From assembly GCA_038253555.1 (NCBI GenBank), contig JBBSGZ010000053.1, forward strand, positions 1-23,061: DNA of 23,061 nt, given 5' to 3'. The notes under the pieces are model-generated. The model was not told the origin of the DNA. It made no database searches and saw only the letters and a list, made by a program, of their open reading frames with translations. This document shows positions 8,467 to 15,750 of this stretch, piece by piece; within the stretch, counting starts at the first letter, position 1, and the number at the start of each line of letters is the position of its first letter. A program made the translations under genes and the position numbers. This DNA is from JALYUA01 sp038253555. GTDB lineage: Bacteria; Acidobacteriota; Thermoanaerobaculia; UBA5066; Gp7-AA6.

Positions 8467-8536
8467 GGGCGAAGGCTAATGCAAGGTCGGCGACGGGCGA
8501 AGGGCGAAGGGCGGAGGAGCGGAAGGCGGCGGCGAC

Positions 8537-9889
8537 TTATCGTTTTGCGGGGGCCTCGTACGAAACCCGCCAGACGAGATTTCCGCCGTCGTCCGAGACG
8601 AGAAGCGAACCGTCTTTCGCCACGGTGACTCCGACCGGGCGCCCCCAGACCTGACCGTCCGCAGTGACGAACCCGGTCAGGAAGTCTTCGTACTCGCCCG
8701 TCGGGGCCGCGTTGCGGAGGGGCACGCGGATGACCTTGTATCCGGTCCGGAGCGCGCGGTTCCAGGAGCCGTGTTCGGCCGCGAAGGCGTCGCCCGCGTA
8801 GTCGCGCGGGAACTGGCCGCCCGTGTAGAACGTCATCTGAAGGGACGCCGAGTGAGACTGCAGGAGCACGTCGGGCACGAGCACTTTTTCCCGGAGCTCC
8901 GGATGCGCGTTCGGGTGTCTCGGATCCGGGTGGCCGCCGATGTAGTACCAGGGCCAGCCGTAGAAGCCGCCTTCCCGGATGCGGCTGATGTAGTCGGGGA
9001 CGAGATCGTCGCCCAGTCCGTCGCGCTCGTTCACGGACGCCCAGAGCTCTCCCCTCCCGGGATGTATGGCGATTCCGACCGCATTTCGGATCCCGGACGC
9101 GTAGATCCGGCCGCCCGTCCCGTCCGGGTTGTATTCGAGGATGTCCGCGCGACGCTCCTCGCTCGAGCTCGGATTTTCGAAGACGTTCGATTGCGATCCG
9201 ACCGAGACGTACATCTTTCGTCCGTCATTTCGGAACTGGATGTCCCGGGTCCAGTGTCCGCCTCCGCGCAGGAGACCTCCGCCGGGAAGGTCCGGCACGA
9301 TGACTTCCGGCTGACTCCGCGCCTTGAGATCGCCGGAGCGGTAGGCGAAACGGAGAACGCGTCCCGTCTCCGCGACGTAGACCCACTGCGGATCGGGCCC
9401 AGGGGGGTAGAAAGCAATGCCAAACGGCTTCGACAGGCCGCTCGCAAAGATCTCGTTTTGCTCGGCGCGGCCGGCTCCCTCTCGTGCTCGCAGGACGCGC
9501 ACACGCCCGGGAGAGCTCTCCGCCAGAAAGACGTCTCCGTTGGGAGCGGTGCGGAGAAGGCGCGGATTGTCGAGCTTCGTCTGGAATTCCTCGACGCGGA
9601 ATCCGCGAGGGACGCGCGGCCACGCGTTCGCGGGTCGGTCGATGACGTGAGACCCGGAGTCGGCGGACTTCGTCGCGAACGGCCGCGGCAGGTCGGCGAC
9701 CGTAATCCTCCGGCGCACGCCGGGCGCGTCCGTCGTCCAGTCGCCGAGCGCTCCCTGGCCGGTCAGAGTTCCGGAAGGCTGTGCCCCGGCGACGGGTGTC
9801 GCCTTTTGCGCGTCGGAGGGCGCGCCCGTCAGGAGGCTTCCCAGAGCGGCGAGGACCATCGCGGTCGCGAGGTGCTGGCGGGTGTGCAT
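8537..9889 (-). CDS. Exported sorbosone dehydrogenase-family (PQQ-type beta-propeller) protein
   Basis: 450 residues beginning with a signal peptide (residues 1 to about 27, ending near SDAQK). The mature part is a six-bladed propeller of the glucose/sorbosone dehydrogenase family. Seen are PNGDVFLAESSPGRVRVL, GLSKPFGIAFYPPG, DIQFRNDGRKMYVSVGSQSN, ASGIRNAVGIAIHP, GGFYGWPWYYIGG and AAEHGSWNRALRTGYKVIR, a block order usual in L-sorbosone dehydrogenase-like proteins. Such enzymes oxidise sugars or aldehydes in the periplasm with pyrroloquinoline quinone, but many members are assigned by fold only. No PQQ biosynthesis genes are in the window. There is no cytochrome c CxxCH motif, so electrons would need another acceptor. 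First of three closely spaced minus-strand genes. Confidence 0.88.
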   Translation of the reverse strand: MHTRQHLATAMVLAALGSLLTGAPSDAQKATPVAGAQPSGTLTGQGALGDWTTDAPGVRRRITVADLPRPFATKSADSGSHVIDRPANAWPRVPRGFRVEEFQTKLDNPRLLRTAPNGDVFLAESSPGRVRVLRAREGAGRAEQNEIFASGLSKPFGIAFYPPGPDPQWVYVAETGRVLRFAYRSGDLKARSQPEVIVPDLPGGGLLRGGGHWTRDIQFRNDGRKMYVSVGSQSNVFENPSSSEERRADILEYNPDGTGGRIYASGIRNAVGIAIHPGRGELWASVNERDGLGDDLVPDYISRIREGGFYGWPWYYIGGHPDPRHPNAHPELREKVLVPDVLLQSHSASLQMTFYTGGQFPRDYAGDAFAAEHGSWNRALRTGYKVIRVPLRNAAPTGEYEDFLTGFVTADGQVWGRPVGVTVAKDGSLLVSDDGGNLVWRVSYEAPAKR

Positions 9890-10022
9890 GTGGCGTTCGG
9901 ATGCACAATCTACTCCCTCCCGGCGAGAGGGTGGGTGTTCGCCGGTCGCCGTCCGGAGCGCGCGGTCCCGGGGCGCCCCTCACGATCGGCCGGGGCGAGG
10001 AATGCGGTTCCGAATCGTTACG

Positions 10023-10820
10023 TCATGACTTTCGCTGACACCTCGGGCAGAAGAACATGCGCCGCCCCGACAGGGGAACCTCCCGGATGCGGCTGCCGCA
10101 CCGCCGGCAGGTCTCGTGCCGGTAGACGTAAAAGGGATCGTGAGGTCCCCGCCCGGCCGCGGGGTGCGGGGTCTCGCGGGAATCCACCGTCGAGATGCGC
10201 CGCAACGTGACGCCCCGGCGCATCACGCGGCGAATCCGTGTCCAGAGCGCGAGCCATTCGTCCTGGGAGATCCTGCCGGAGCGCCGGAACGGGTGAATGC
10301 CCTCGAGGAACAGAGCCTCGATCCGGTAGATGTTTCCGACCCCCGAAATGACCCGCTGGTCGAGCAGCGCGTCGCCGATGGCGCGGTCCGGACGTTTTCG
10401 CAGGGCCTGGAAAACCTTCCCGGGATCGCCGTCCCGGCGGAGCGGATCGGGCCCGAGCCGCCCATGGATCGCCGCGCGGGCGTCCTCGTCAATGAGCTCA
10501 CAGGTCGGCGGGCCGATCAGATCTGAGGTCACACGTTGGGTCGAAAGCCGCATACGGACGACCGGCCGCGGCTCGGGCGGCGTCCCGGCGAACCGGGTGA
10601 ACCCGCCGGCCATGCCGAGATGAACGTGCACGACAAGCCCTCCTTCCCACAGGTGAAAGAGATGCTTTCCGTGCGCGTCCGTTCCGCGGAAGCGCCGGCC
10701 ATCCAGCCGGCGCGCCTCTTTCGCAAAGCGGACCTGGGGAGACGACACGCGAACGAGGTGCCCGGCGAAATCTCGCGCGTGTTCCCGCGCCAGGCGGTGG
10801 ATCGTATTGCCTTCGGGCAT
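10023..10820 (-). CDS. Fpg/Nei-family DNA glycosylase (endonuclease VIII, Nei2-like)
   Basis: 265 residues from the ATG at 10820, which gives the obligatory N terminus MPEG; longer in-frame starts would destroy it. After Met removal P2 is the catalytic nucleophile forming the Schiff base and E3 the general acid. K52 (HGKHLFHLW) is the conserved catalytic lysine. SGVGNIYRIEALFLEGIHP (residues 159-177) is the helix-two-turn-helix, and C238/C241 with C258/C261 form the C-terminal zinc finger. The enzyme excises oxidised bases and nicks the abasic site in base-excision repair. The start MPEGNTIHR and the segment TCELIDEDA resemble the actinobacterial Nei2 group more than E. coli MutM. Divergent from the phosphodiesterase gene, with 47 bases between starts. 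Confidence 0.92.
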   Translation of the reverse strand: MPEGNTIHRLAREHARDFAGHLVRVSSPQVRFAKEARRLDGRRFRGTDAHGKHLFHLWEGGLVVHVHLGMAGGFTRFAGTPPEPRPVVRMRLSTQRVTSDLIGPPTCELIDEDARAAIHGRLGPDPLRRDGDPGKVFQALRKRPDRAIGDALLDQRVISGVGNIYRIEALFLEGIHPFRRSGRISQDEWLALWTRIRRVMRRGVTLRRISTVDSRETPHPAAGRGPHDPFYVYRHETCRRCGSRIREVPLSGRRMFFCPRCQRKS

Positions 10821-10829
10821 GGGCTCCCG

Positions 10830-10835
10830 ACCATA
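10830..10835 (-). promoter_or_regulatory. Candidate -10 hexamer TATGGT for the Nei2-like gene
   Basis: On the minus strand TATGGT lies nine bases before the ATG at 10820. That spacing would put transcription start at or next to the start codon. GGGAG four bases before the ATG is too close to be a normal Shine-Dalgarno. No clear -35 element is seen. Confidence 0.3.
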
Positions 10836-10867
10836 CAGCGGTGAACTAAGATTTCGGGAGACCGTCG

Positions 10868-12693
10868 ATGCGCTCTCTTGCCCCTGCTCTGCCACGCTCG
10901 CCGAACGCGCTCTCGAAGCGTGGGCTTGTTTTCGGTCTTTCTCTCGCGCTGACCGGCGCGGTCGCGTGCGCCACGCGGCCGCCACCGGTCGATTCCGCAG
11001 CACCTCCTGCGCACGCCAGCCGAGCCGTGCTGATCTCGATCGACGGGATGTCGGGTCAGCGTCTGGAACGCCTGCTCGAGACGCCGGGCGCGCTGCCGGC
11101 ACGAGGGTTGAACGACCTCGCCGCCCGCGGATTCTTCGCGGTGCGCTCGGTGCCGTCGACCCCGTCGCTCACTCCGGCGGCGCACGCCACGCACGTCACC
11201 GGCGCGCTGCCCCGGGACACCGGGATCGTCGGGAACTCGATTCTCGACCGCAGCAAGCCGTTCGGTTCCCCACTCAACGGGTTCGACACGCCCCTCCGCG
11301 CCGAGACCCTCTGCGAGGCGGCACACCGGCAGGGCCGGAGAGTCGGCGTCATGGCTTACCCGCACGGCGCCGGGACGCCGCCGACGGAGTGCGCCGGTTT
11401 CGGGATGAACTGGGTCGCAAGCGCGATGTCTCGCGCGCGCGTCGTCAGGATTCCTCCATCCGCCTGGCAGGCTACTGATGTGCCAATCGGCAAAGCCCAC
11501 GGCTTCTCGCCACCTGTCCGGATGACGATCGATTTTCCTCCGACCGCGCACCGGCTCGTCGTGCGGGTCTTCGACAGCACGGACGACGGGGTCGTGAACT
11601 ACGACCGGCTTCGCGTGGAGCCGGAAGTCGGCCCGACGAGCCTGGTGTCGTCCGGAGAATGGTTCGCCGCAGAAGTCCGCGGGGATAAGGGGCGGGCCGG
11701 GGCGTGGTGCAAGATCCTTTCACTCGCCCCGGATCTCTCGAGGGTCGAGATCTACGTGGGCGGTATTTCGGAGACCGACGCCTACCCCGCGGAGTTCCGG
11801 CGCGACATCGACGCGCGGGCGGGTTTCTGGCCGGGGCGCGCGGACTACGCCGCGTTCGGCCCGAGCTCGGAGAGAGCCGAGACCTACAGAGAACAATCCG
11901 ACAGGCTGACGGCATTTCTGGCGGCGGCGGCGACCGTCGCGGAAGAGCGCCCGACTGGGACCTCCTGTTTCTCTACTTTTCGGAGGTCGATGCGATCGAG
12001 CACCACTTCCTGCTGGTCGATCCGCGTCAGGCAGGTTTCTCAGCGGAGCGCGCCGAGCGCTTCGGCCGGTGGATCGATCAGGCCTATGCCGACGCGGACG
12101 CGGCCATCGCGGGGCTCGCGCGCGTGCTGACACCCCGCGATGCGATTTTCGTGACTTCCGATCACGGCATGACGCCGCTCTGGACCGAGCTGTATCCCGA
12201 CGAGATCCTGCGGGAGGGCGGACTCGTGACGCCGGGACCCGGCGGCATCGACCCCTCGTCCCGGACGGCCGCGATGGCGACCTCGGGCGTCGCGCACGTG
12301 TACGTCAATCCGACCGCGGCCGCCGGGACCCTGGAGGAAGCCGAACGCCTCCTGTCGCAATTTCGCGTCGGAGGCGAGACTCCCTGGGACCGCGTCGTGC
12401 GGCGCGAACAGGCGGGATCAATCGCGCTCGACGCTCCGGAGTCCGGCGATCTGATCCTTCTCGCGAAGCCCGGTTACCACCTCTCGATGCGCATGGTTCC
12501 CGGCCGCACCTCCGGCCCTTCCGAGGAATACGGCGGGCACGGGTACCGGGCCGCCTTTCCCGAGCTCGACGCGACCTTCGTCGCGGCTGGCCCGGGTGTC
12601 CCTCAAGGCCGGGTGGAGGAGATGTCCTCGACGACGATCGCCGCGCGTATCGCCTCGGCGCTCGGAATCGCTCCGCCGCGTCACGCGAAATAG
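10868..12693 (+). CDS. Type I phosphodiesterase/nucleotide pyrophosphatase-like lipoprotein, frameshifted
   Basis: The reading frame from ATG 10868 encodes a hydrophobic leader ending in GAVAC (C34, possible lipidation). Then come ISIDGM (metal ligand D59), LTPAAHATH (T102, the usual nucleophile) and the start of the enzyme domain, up to AEERP near residue 362. From there the frame is nonsense, but the -1 frame continues the family: DWDLLFLYFSEVDAIEHHF, VTSDHGM and GGHGYR, giving the remaining metal ligands. The break is at 11950-11953, where GCGCCCGAC appears to lack one base of a C run. Joined, the product is about 608 residues and complete. It resembles alkaline phosphatase-superfamily NPP enzymes, which hydrolyse nucleotide or lipid phosphodiesters outside the cytoplasm. 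CGGGAG at 10855-10860 is a plausible ribosome site. The lesion may be a true mutation or a sequencing error. Confidence 0.85.
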
Positions 12694-12704
12694 CCCCGGC
12701 TCCC

Positions 12705-12944
12705 GTCGCCTTCGCTCACTGCGGGAGCTGCCTTCGCCGTGCGCGACGAAGGCACCGGCGAGCGGCTCGCCTGTCGGCTCGACCGCTCGCCTGCTCCCTT
12801 CGTTCGCTTCGGCTCCCGCATCGAGAGGCTCCTCCTTCCCTTCGGTCAGGAGACTCCTCTCGATGCGAGCGTCGTCACCAGCGTGGCTGAGGCGCAGCTC
12901 TGCCCCCTCGCCCCGCGCTCGGGGAGAGGGTTGGGGTGAGGGGG
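12705..12944 (+). repeat. Structured intergenic repeat, copy 3 (longest)
   Basis: Begins GTCGCCTTCGCTCACTGCGG. Hairpins in order: TGCCTTCG 12729-12736 with 12747-12754 (8 bp, only in this copy); GGCGAGCGG 12757-12765 with 12783-12791 (9 bp); CGCATCGAGAGG 12817-12828 with 12856-12867 (12 bp, perfect); terminal hairpin 12905-12930. TGCGGGAGC 12720-12728 can also pair with 12812-12820, an alternative fold overlapping the 12-bp stem. Starts 11 bases after the phosphodiesterase stop and is followed directly by copy 4 (period 245). Open frames across it are artefacts of base composition. Confidence 0.88.
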
Positions 12945-13190
12945 AGTCCGTCGCCTTCGCTCACTGCGGCAGCGGCGAACGGCTCGGCCGAATGCGGCCT
13001 CGACCGTTCGCCTCGTCCCTGCGTTCGCTTACCGCACCGGCAGCGGGAGCCTCCTCCCTTCGGTCAGGAGACTCCTCCCGCTGCGAGCTTAGCCACCATC
13101 GTGGCTGGAGCGCAGCTCTGCCCCCTCGCCCCGCGCTCGGGGAGAGGGTTGGGGTGAGGGGGGCCCGCAGGCAACAGTGCGCACTTGCCA
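12945..13190 (+). repeat. Structured intergenic repeat, copy 4
   Basis: Same module order as copy 3 but without the 28-base extra hairpin. Stems: GGCGAACGG 12974-12982 with 13004-13012 (9 bp); GCAGCGGGAG 13040-13049 with 13075-13084 (10 bp); terminal hairpin 13123-13148, then TTGGGGTGAGGG and CCCGCAGGCA. The 9-bp stem differs from copy 3 by a paired G-C to A-T change. It lies upstream of the MFS gene on the same strand. The 3' limit is approximate. Confidence 0.87.
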
Positions 13191-13239
13191 GTGTGGGGCT
13201 CGACGTCTCCCACCGGCGAGCCGTGCGCGAGTCCTGCGG

Positions 13240-13245
13240 TACTGT
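13240..13245 (+). promoter_or_regulatory. Candidate -10 hexamer TACTGT for the MFS exporter
   Basis: TACTGT ends nine bases before the ATG at 13255, where no Shine-Dalgarno is present. If used, the mRNA would be leaderless. No good -35 match is seen 16-18 bases upstream. Confidence 0.33.
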
Positions 13246-13254
13246 TTCGCGCTC

Positions 13255-14778
13255 ATGTCCGCTTCCTCCCTTCCCGCGCCTCGATTCGATCCGGCGCGCC
13301 GGCGCGCCGTGACGTTGGCCCTCCTGCTCGTCTCCGCGCTTGCGTCTTTCGAGTCCACGGTTGTTTCGACGGCGATGCCGACGATCATCGGCGACCTCGG
13401 CGGGCTGCCCCTTTACGCCTGGGTCTTCTCGGTCTACCTGCTCACGTCCACGATCGGGATGCCGGTGTACGGGCGGCTGGCCGACGTCTACGGCCGCCGG
13501 CGGGTGCTGCTGACCGCAATCGGAATCTTTCTGGCGGGCGCGCTCGCTTGCGCGTTCGCGCATACGATGCCGGCGCTCATCGCGGCGCGCGCCCTGCAGG
13601 GACTCGGAGCGGGAGGGATGATTCCGATCGCGCTGACGGTGGCCGCCGACATCTACTCGCTGGAACAGCGCGCACGCGTTCAGGGACTGTTCTCCGGGGT
13701 GTGGGGGTTTGCGAGTCTCGCGGGCCCGCTCGCCGGCGGATTCCTGACCGACCATTTCGGATGGCGGTCTATCTTCACGATCAACGTGCCGCTCGGCCTG
13801 ATCGCCCTCGCGATCGTGGCTCTGCGCATGATCGAATCGCGGGCGCCCCTCGCGGATCCGATCGACATCGCCGGCGCCGCGACGCTGGCGATCGGGTTTG
13901 CCCTCCTTCTCTTCGGGGTCCTGCGCGCGCCGGGCGGCGTCGGGGAAACGCCGGTGGTCCGCGCCGCCTTGATCGCCGCGGGTGTCGCGACTCTCGCGGG
14001 ATTCATATGGCTGCAGGCGCGCCGCGAGCATCCGCTCGTACCACCCGAGCTTTTCGCCCGGTGGGAGACGGCGTCCCCATACGCCGCGGCGATTCTGATG
14101 GGGACGACGGTCTACGGTGTCGATGCCTACGTTCCTCTCTTCGTGCAGGGCGCGCGGGGCGGGACCGCGACCGTGGCGGGCGCGGTGGTGACCCCGTTCA
14201 TCCTGATGTGGGCGGTCTCCGCGGCGGCGGGCGCCCGCATGGTCGTGCGCCTCGGATTTCGATTCACGGCTCGACTCGGCGCGATCCTCGCGCTCGCGGG
14301 CATCGCCCTGGTGCTGGCGGGCGCGATCTTCAACAAGAGCGTCACTTGGATGAGCGTGGCCTGCGGCGTGATCGGGTCCGGTCTCGGCCCCTCGTCGATC
14401 GCGCAGGTGCTCGCGATCCAGCAGGTGGCCGCGGAGCGGCAGCGGGGGATCGCCACGAGCCTCGTGCCTTTCTTCCGGACCGTGGGAGGTTCTCTCGGCG
14501 TCGGAGCCCTCGGGGGGATCTTTGCCGCGGGTCTGTCCGTCCGGCTCGGGAGCCAGATGGAGGCGGCGAGCCGATTTCTCGCCGGGACGCAACGGGGAGA
14601 GGTCGGAGCGGCGCCGGTCGCTCCGCCCCTCTTCCGCCAGGCAATCGAGCGATCCCTCGTCCCTGTTTTCGCCGTTCTGCTCGCGCTCGCGGCGGTCAAC
14701 GTCTTTCCGACATCCGGGTTCCCCGGAAAACCGCTCTCGCCAACGGAGATGCCAGGTCCCGCCGAAGGGATCGTTTAG
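13255..14778 (+). CDS. MFS drug exporter, DHA2 (14-TM) type
   Basis: 507 residues from ATG 13255; an upstream in-frame GTG at 13177 would add 26 polar residues overlapping the repeat element and is less likely. An inner-membrane proton antiporter. Motif A, GRLADVYGRRR, is at about residues 73-83 between helices 2 and 3. The antiporter motif C region LAGPLAGG is near 161-168, followed by FGWRSIFTINVPLG, a hallmark of the DHA2 family. Length and the number of hydrophobic stretches fit 14 helices. Typical substrates are lipophilic drugs or toxic metabolites; the actual substrate cannot be read from sequence. No TetR- or MarR-type regulator is adjacent. No Shine-Dalgarno precedes the ATG (see the TACTGT at 13240). 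Confidence 0.9.
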   Translation: MSASSLPAPRFDPARRRAVTLALLLVSALASFESTVVSTAMPTIIGDLGGLPLYAWVFSVYLLTSTIGMPVYGRLADVYGRRRVLLTAIGIFLAGALACAFAHTMPALIAARALQGLGAGGMIPIALTVAADIYSLEQRARVQGLFSGVWGFASLAGPLAGGFLTDHFGWRSIFTINVPLGLIALAIVALRMIESRAPLADPIDIAGAATLAIGFALLLFGVLRAPGGVGETPVVRAALIAAGVATLAGFIWLQARREHPLVPPELFARWETASPYAAAILMGTTVYGVDAYVPLFVQGARGGTATVAGAVVTPFILMWAVSAAAGARMVVRLGFRFTARLGAILALAGIALVLAGAIFNKSVTWMSVACGVIGSGLGPSSIAQVLAIQQVAAERQRGIATSLVPFFRTVGGSLGVGALGGIFAAGLSVRLGSQMEAASRFLAGTQRGEVGAAPVAPPLFRQAIERSLVPVFAVLLALAAVNVFPTSGFPGKPLSPTEMPGPAEGIV

Positions 14779-14789
14779 GCCGGACGGCT

Positions 14790-14990
14790 CTCTCCCGGGC
14801 GGCGGCGCCTTCAGAAATGCCATCGCCGCGCCACGTCCGAGGCCGCCTTCAGGTGGGGTCCGTTGCGGTCCTGCTGCGCGCGCAGGAACCCGTGCCCGGC
14901 GCCGTCGGACACGTGGGGCCCGCAGGACTCTCGTTCTTCTTCAGCCGGCTCCCGTGGGGAGAAAAGTTCTCGGTTACCGCGGTGGCGAAC
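14790..14990 (-). pseudogene. C-terminal remnant of a dienelactone hydrolase-family gene
   Basis: On the minus strand one frame reads HVSDGAGHGFLRAQQ and then HLKAASDVARR (14915 to about 14820). This is the usual C-terminal block of dienelactone hydrolase-family enzymes (YDGAGHGFLR, catalytic His in GHGF). Just before it a second frame gives SRLKKNESPAG, the helix that precedes this block. Just after it a third frame gives MAFLKAP in place of the usual final helix. At least two frameshifts therefore break the segment, and everything N-terminal, including the catalytic Cys or Ser, is gone. Upstream it runs into the inverted repeat fragment at 15014-15080. Family assignment rests on this block alone. 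Limits are approximate. Confidence 0.6.
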
Positions 14991-15013
14991 ACGCAATACC
15001 TTCTCCATGAGTC

Positions 15014-15080
15014 CCGCCCCACACCCCAGCCCTCTCCCCGAGCCCCAAGCGAGGGGGGCAGTGCGCCTCAGCCTCGACGG
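15014..15080 (-). repeat. Inverted, partial copy of the structured repeat (copy 6)
   Basis: Read on the minus strand it gives GGCTGAGGCGCA, then CTGCCCCCC, then CTCGGGGAGAGGG, then CTGGGGTGTGG. This is the 3' third of the element at 12880-12945 with several substitutions. The 5' arm of the terminal hairpin is altered and no longer pairs fully, which suggests decay. The 12-bp hairpin module is absent. It abuts the hydrolase remnant. Confidence 0.75.
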
Positions 15081-15150
15081 CGGCGAACGCAGATTCCGCC
15101 GTGAGCGAAGGCGACGTTTCCATGGCACGACCCATGCTCCCCGACCTGCC

Positions 15151-15156
15151 AGGAGG
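15151..15156 (+). promoter_or_regulatory. Shine-Dalgarno AGGAGG fixing the lipoprotein start
   Basis: A perfect AGGAGG six bases before the ATG at 15163. It fixes this start within a longer open frame that runs from 14863 through repeat and pseudogene sequence. Confidence 0.85.
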
Positions 15157-15162
15157 AACCTC

Positions 15163-15600
15163 ATGAAACCCATCCGCCCGTCGCTCCTGGCCGCCGCGCT
15201 CCTCTTTCCCACAATCGCCTGCAATCGTCCCGAGACCCCGAAGGTGGAATCGAAGACCGAGACGAAGAGCACCAATGCCGACGGAAGCCGCTCCACAACG
15301 ACCACGGAGACCAAACAGATCGGCTCGACGGTCGCCGTCACCACGGAGACCCGAGGGGGCGGCGCGAAGGGCGGCAAGACGGAGAGTGAGACGGTCGTCG
15401 GCACCGTCACCGAGCTCGGCGCGGGCAAGTCGATCGTGGTCCTGACCGGGGACGGGGTGAAGCACAGCTACGACCTCGACAAGAAAACCGTGGCTTCGAT
15501 CGACCCGCGCGTGGCGGTCGGGACCAAGGTTCGCCTCGACACGACGAAGGACAACGACGGCCGGCGTTCTCTGACCGTTGTTCCGGTCGGCGATCGCTGA
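15163..15600 (+). CDS. Small lipoprotein with Thr/Lys-rich linker and C-terminal beta domain
   Basis: 145 residues. A short leader (KPIRPSLLAAALLFPTIAC) ends at C20, a probable lipidation site although the lipobox (TIAC) is not ideal. Residues 25 to about 75 are a low-complexity stretch rich in Thr, Lys, Ser and Glu (KTETKSTNADGSRSTTTTET), likely an extended linker. Residues 80-145 (TVVGTVTELGAGKSIVVLT, HSYDLDKKT, VAVGTKVRLD, RSLTVVPV) look like a small beta-barrel, similar in style to DUF5666-type OB-like domains. I do not recognise a specific family. It is a single gene, flanked by pseudogene and repeat debris upstream and a convergent gene downstream. Confidence 0.8.
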   Translation: MKPIRPSLLAAALLFPTIACNRPETPKVESKTETKSTNADGSRSTTTTETKQIGSTVAVTTETRGGGAKGGKTESETVVGTVTELGAGKSIVVLTGDGVKHSYDLDKKTVASIDPRVAVGTKVRLDTTKDNDGRRSLTVVPVGDR

Positions 15601-15653
15601 CTGCGCCCGCGCATTCGTCCCGCGTTTCGCTTCTGATTTCCGTGCCGCCGCGA

Positions 15654-15676
15654 CCCGGCACTCCTGGAGTGTCGGG
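15654..15676. terminator. Hairpin between convergent genes, possible bidirectional terminator
   Basis: A 10-bp stem (15654-15663 with 15667-15676, one G-T wobble) with a 3-base loop lies 53 bases after the plus-strand lipoprotein stop and 75 bases beyond the minus-strand stop at 15751. There is no T-tract, so a classical intrinsic terminator is not shown; placement between convergent genes is the argument. Confidence 0.4.
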
Positions 15677-15750
15677 ACCTGCCGGCTGATTCAAGCGGCC
15701 GCACGCGAGGAGTGTTGCCGCGCTGCGGGAGGCGGCCAAGCTCGCCGAGG

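Noticed and set aside
6283..8628. A 781-codon open frame on the plus strand antisense to the alpha/beta hydrolase gene
   Set aside because: The opposite strand has a signal peptide and hydrolase motifs. The antisense frame is Arg-rich with no recognisable domain and is open only because stop codons are rare in GC-rich DNA.
11940..11965. Programmed -1 ribosomal frameshift in the phosphodiesterase
   Set aside because: There is no X-XXY-YYZ slippery heptamer at the junction and no clear downstream stimulator; a missing base in a C run is simpler.
12705..13190. CRISPR array
   Set aside because: Units are about 245 bases, internally structured and only two in tandem, without short uniform repeats and unique spacers; no cas genes are present.
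12961..14823. A 620-codon open frame on the minus strand antisense to the MFS gene
   Set aside because: Its product is an Arg/Asp/Glu-rich charged string crossing the repeats, while the plus strand encodes clear MFS motifs.
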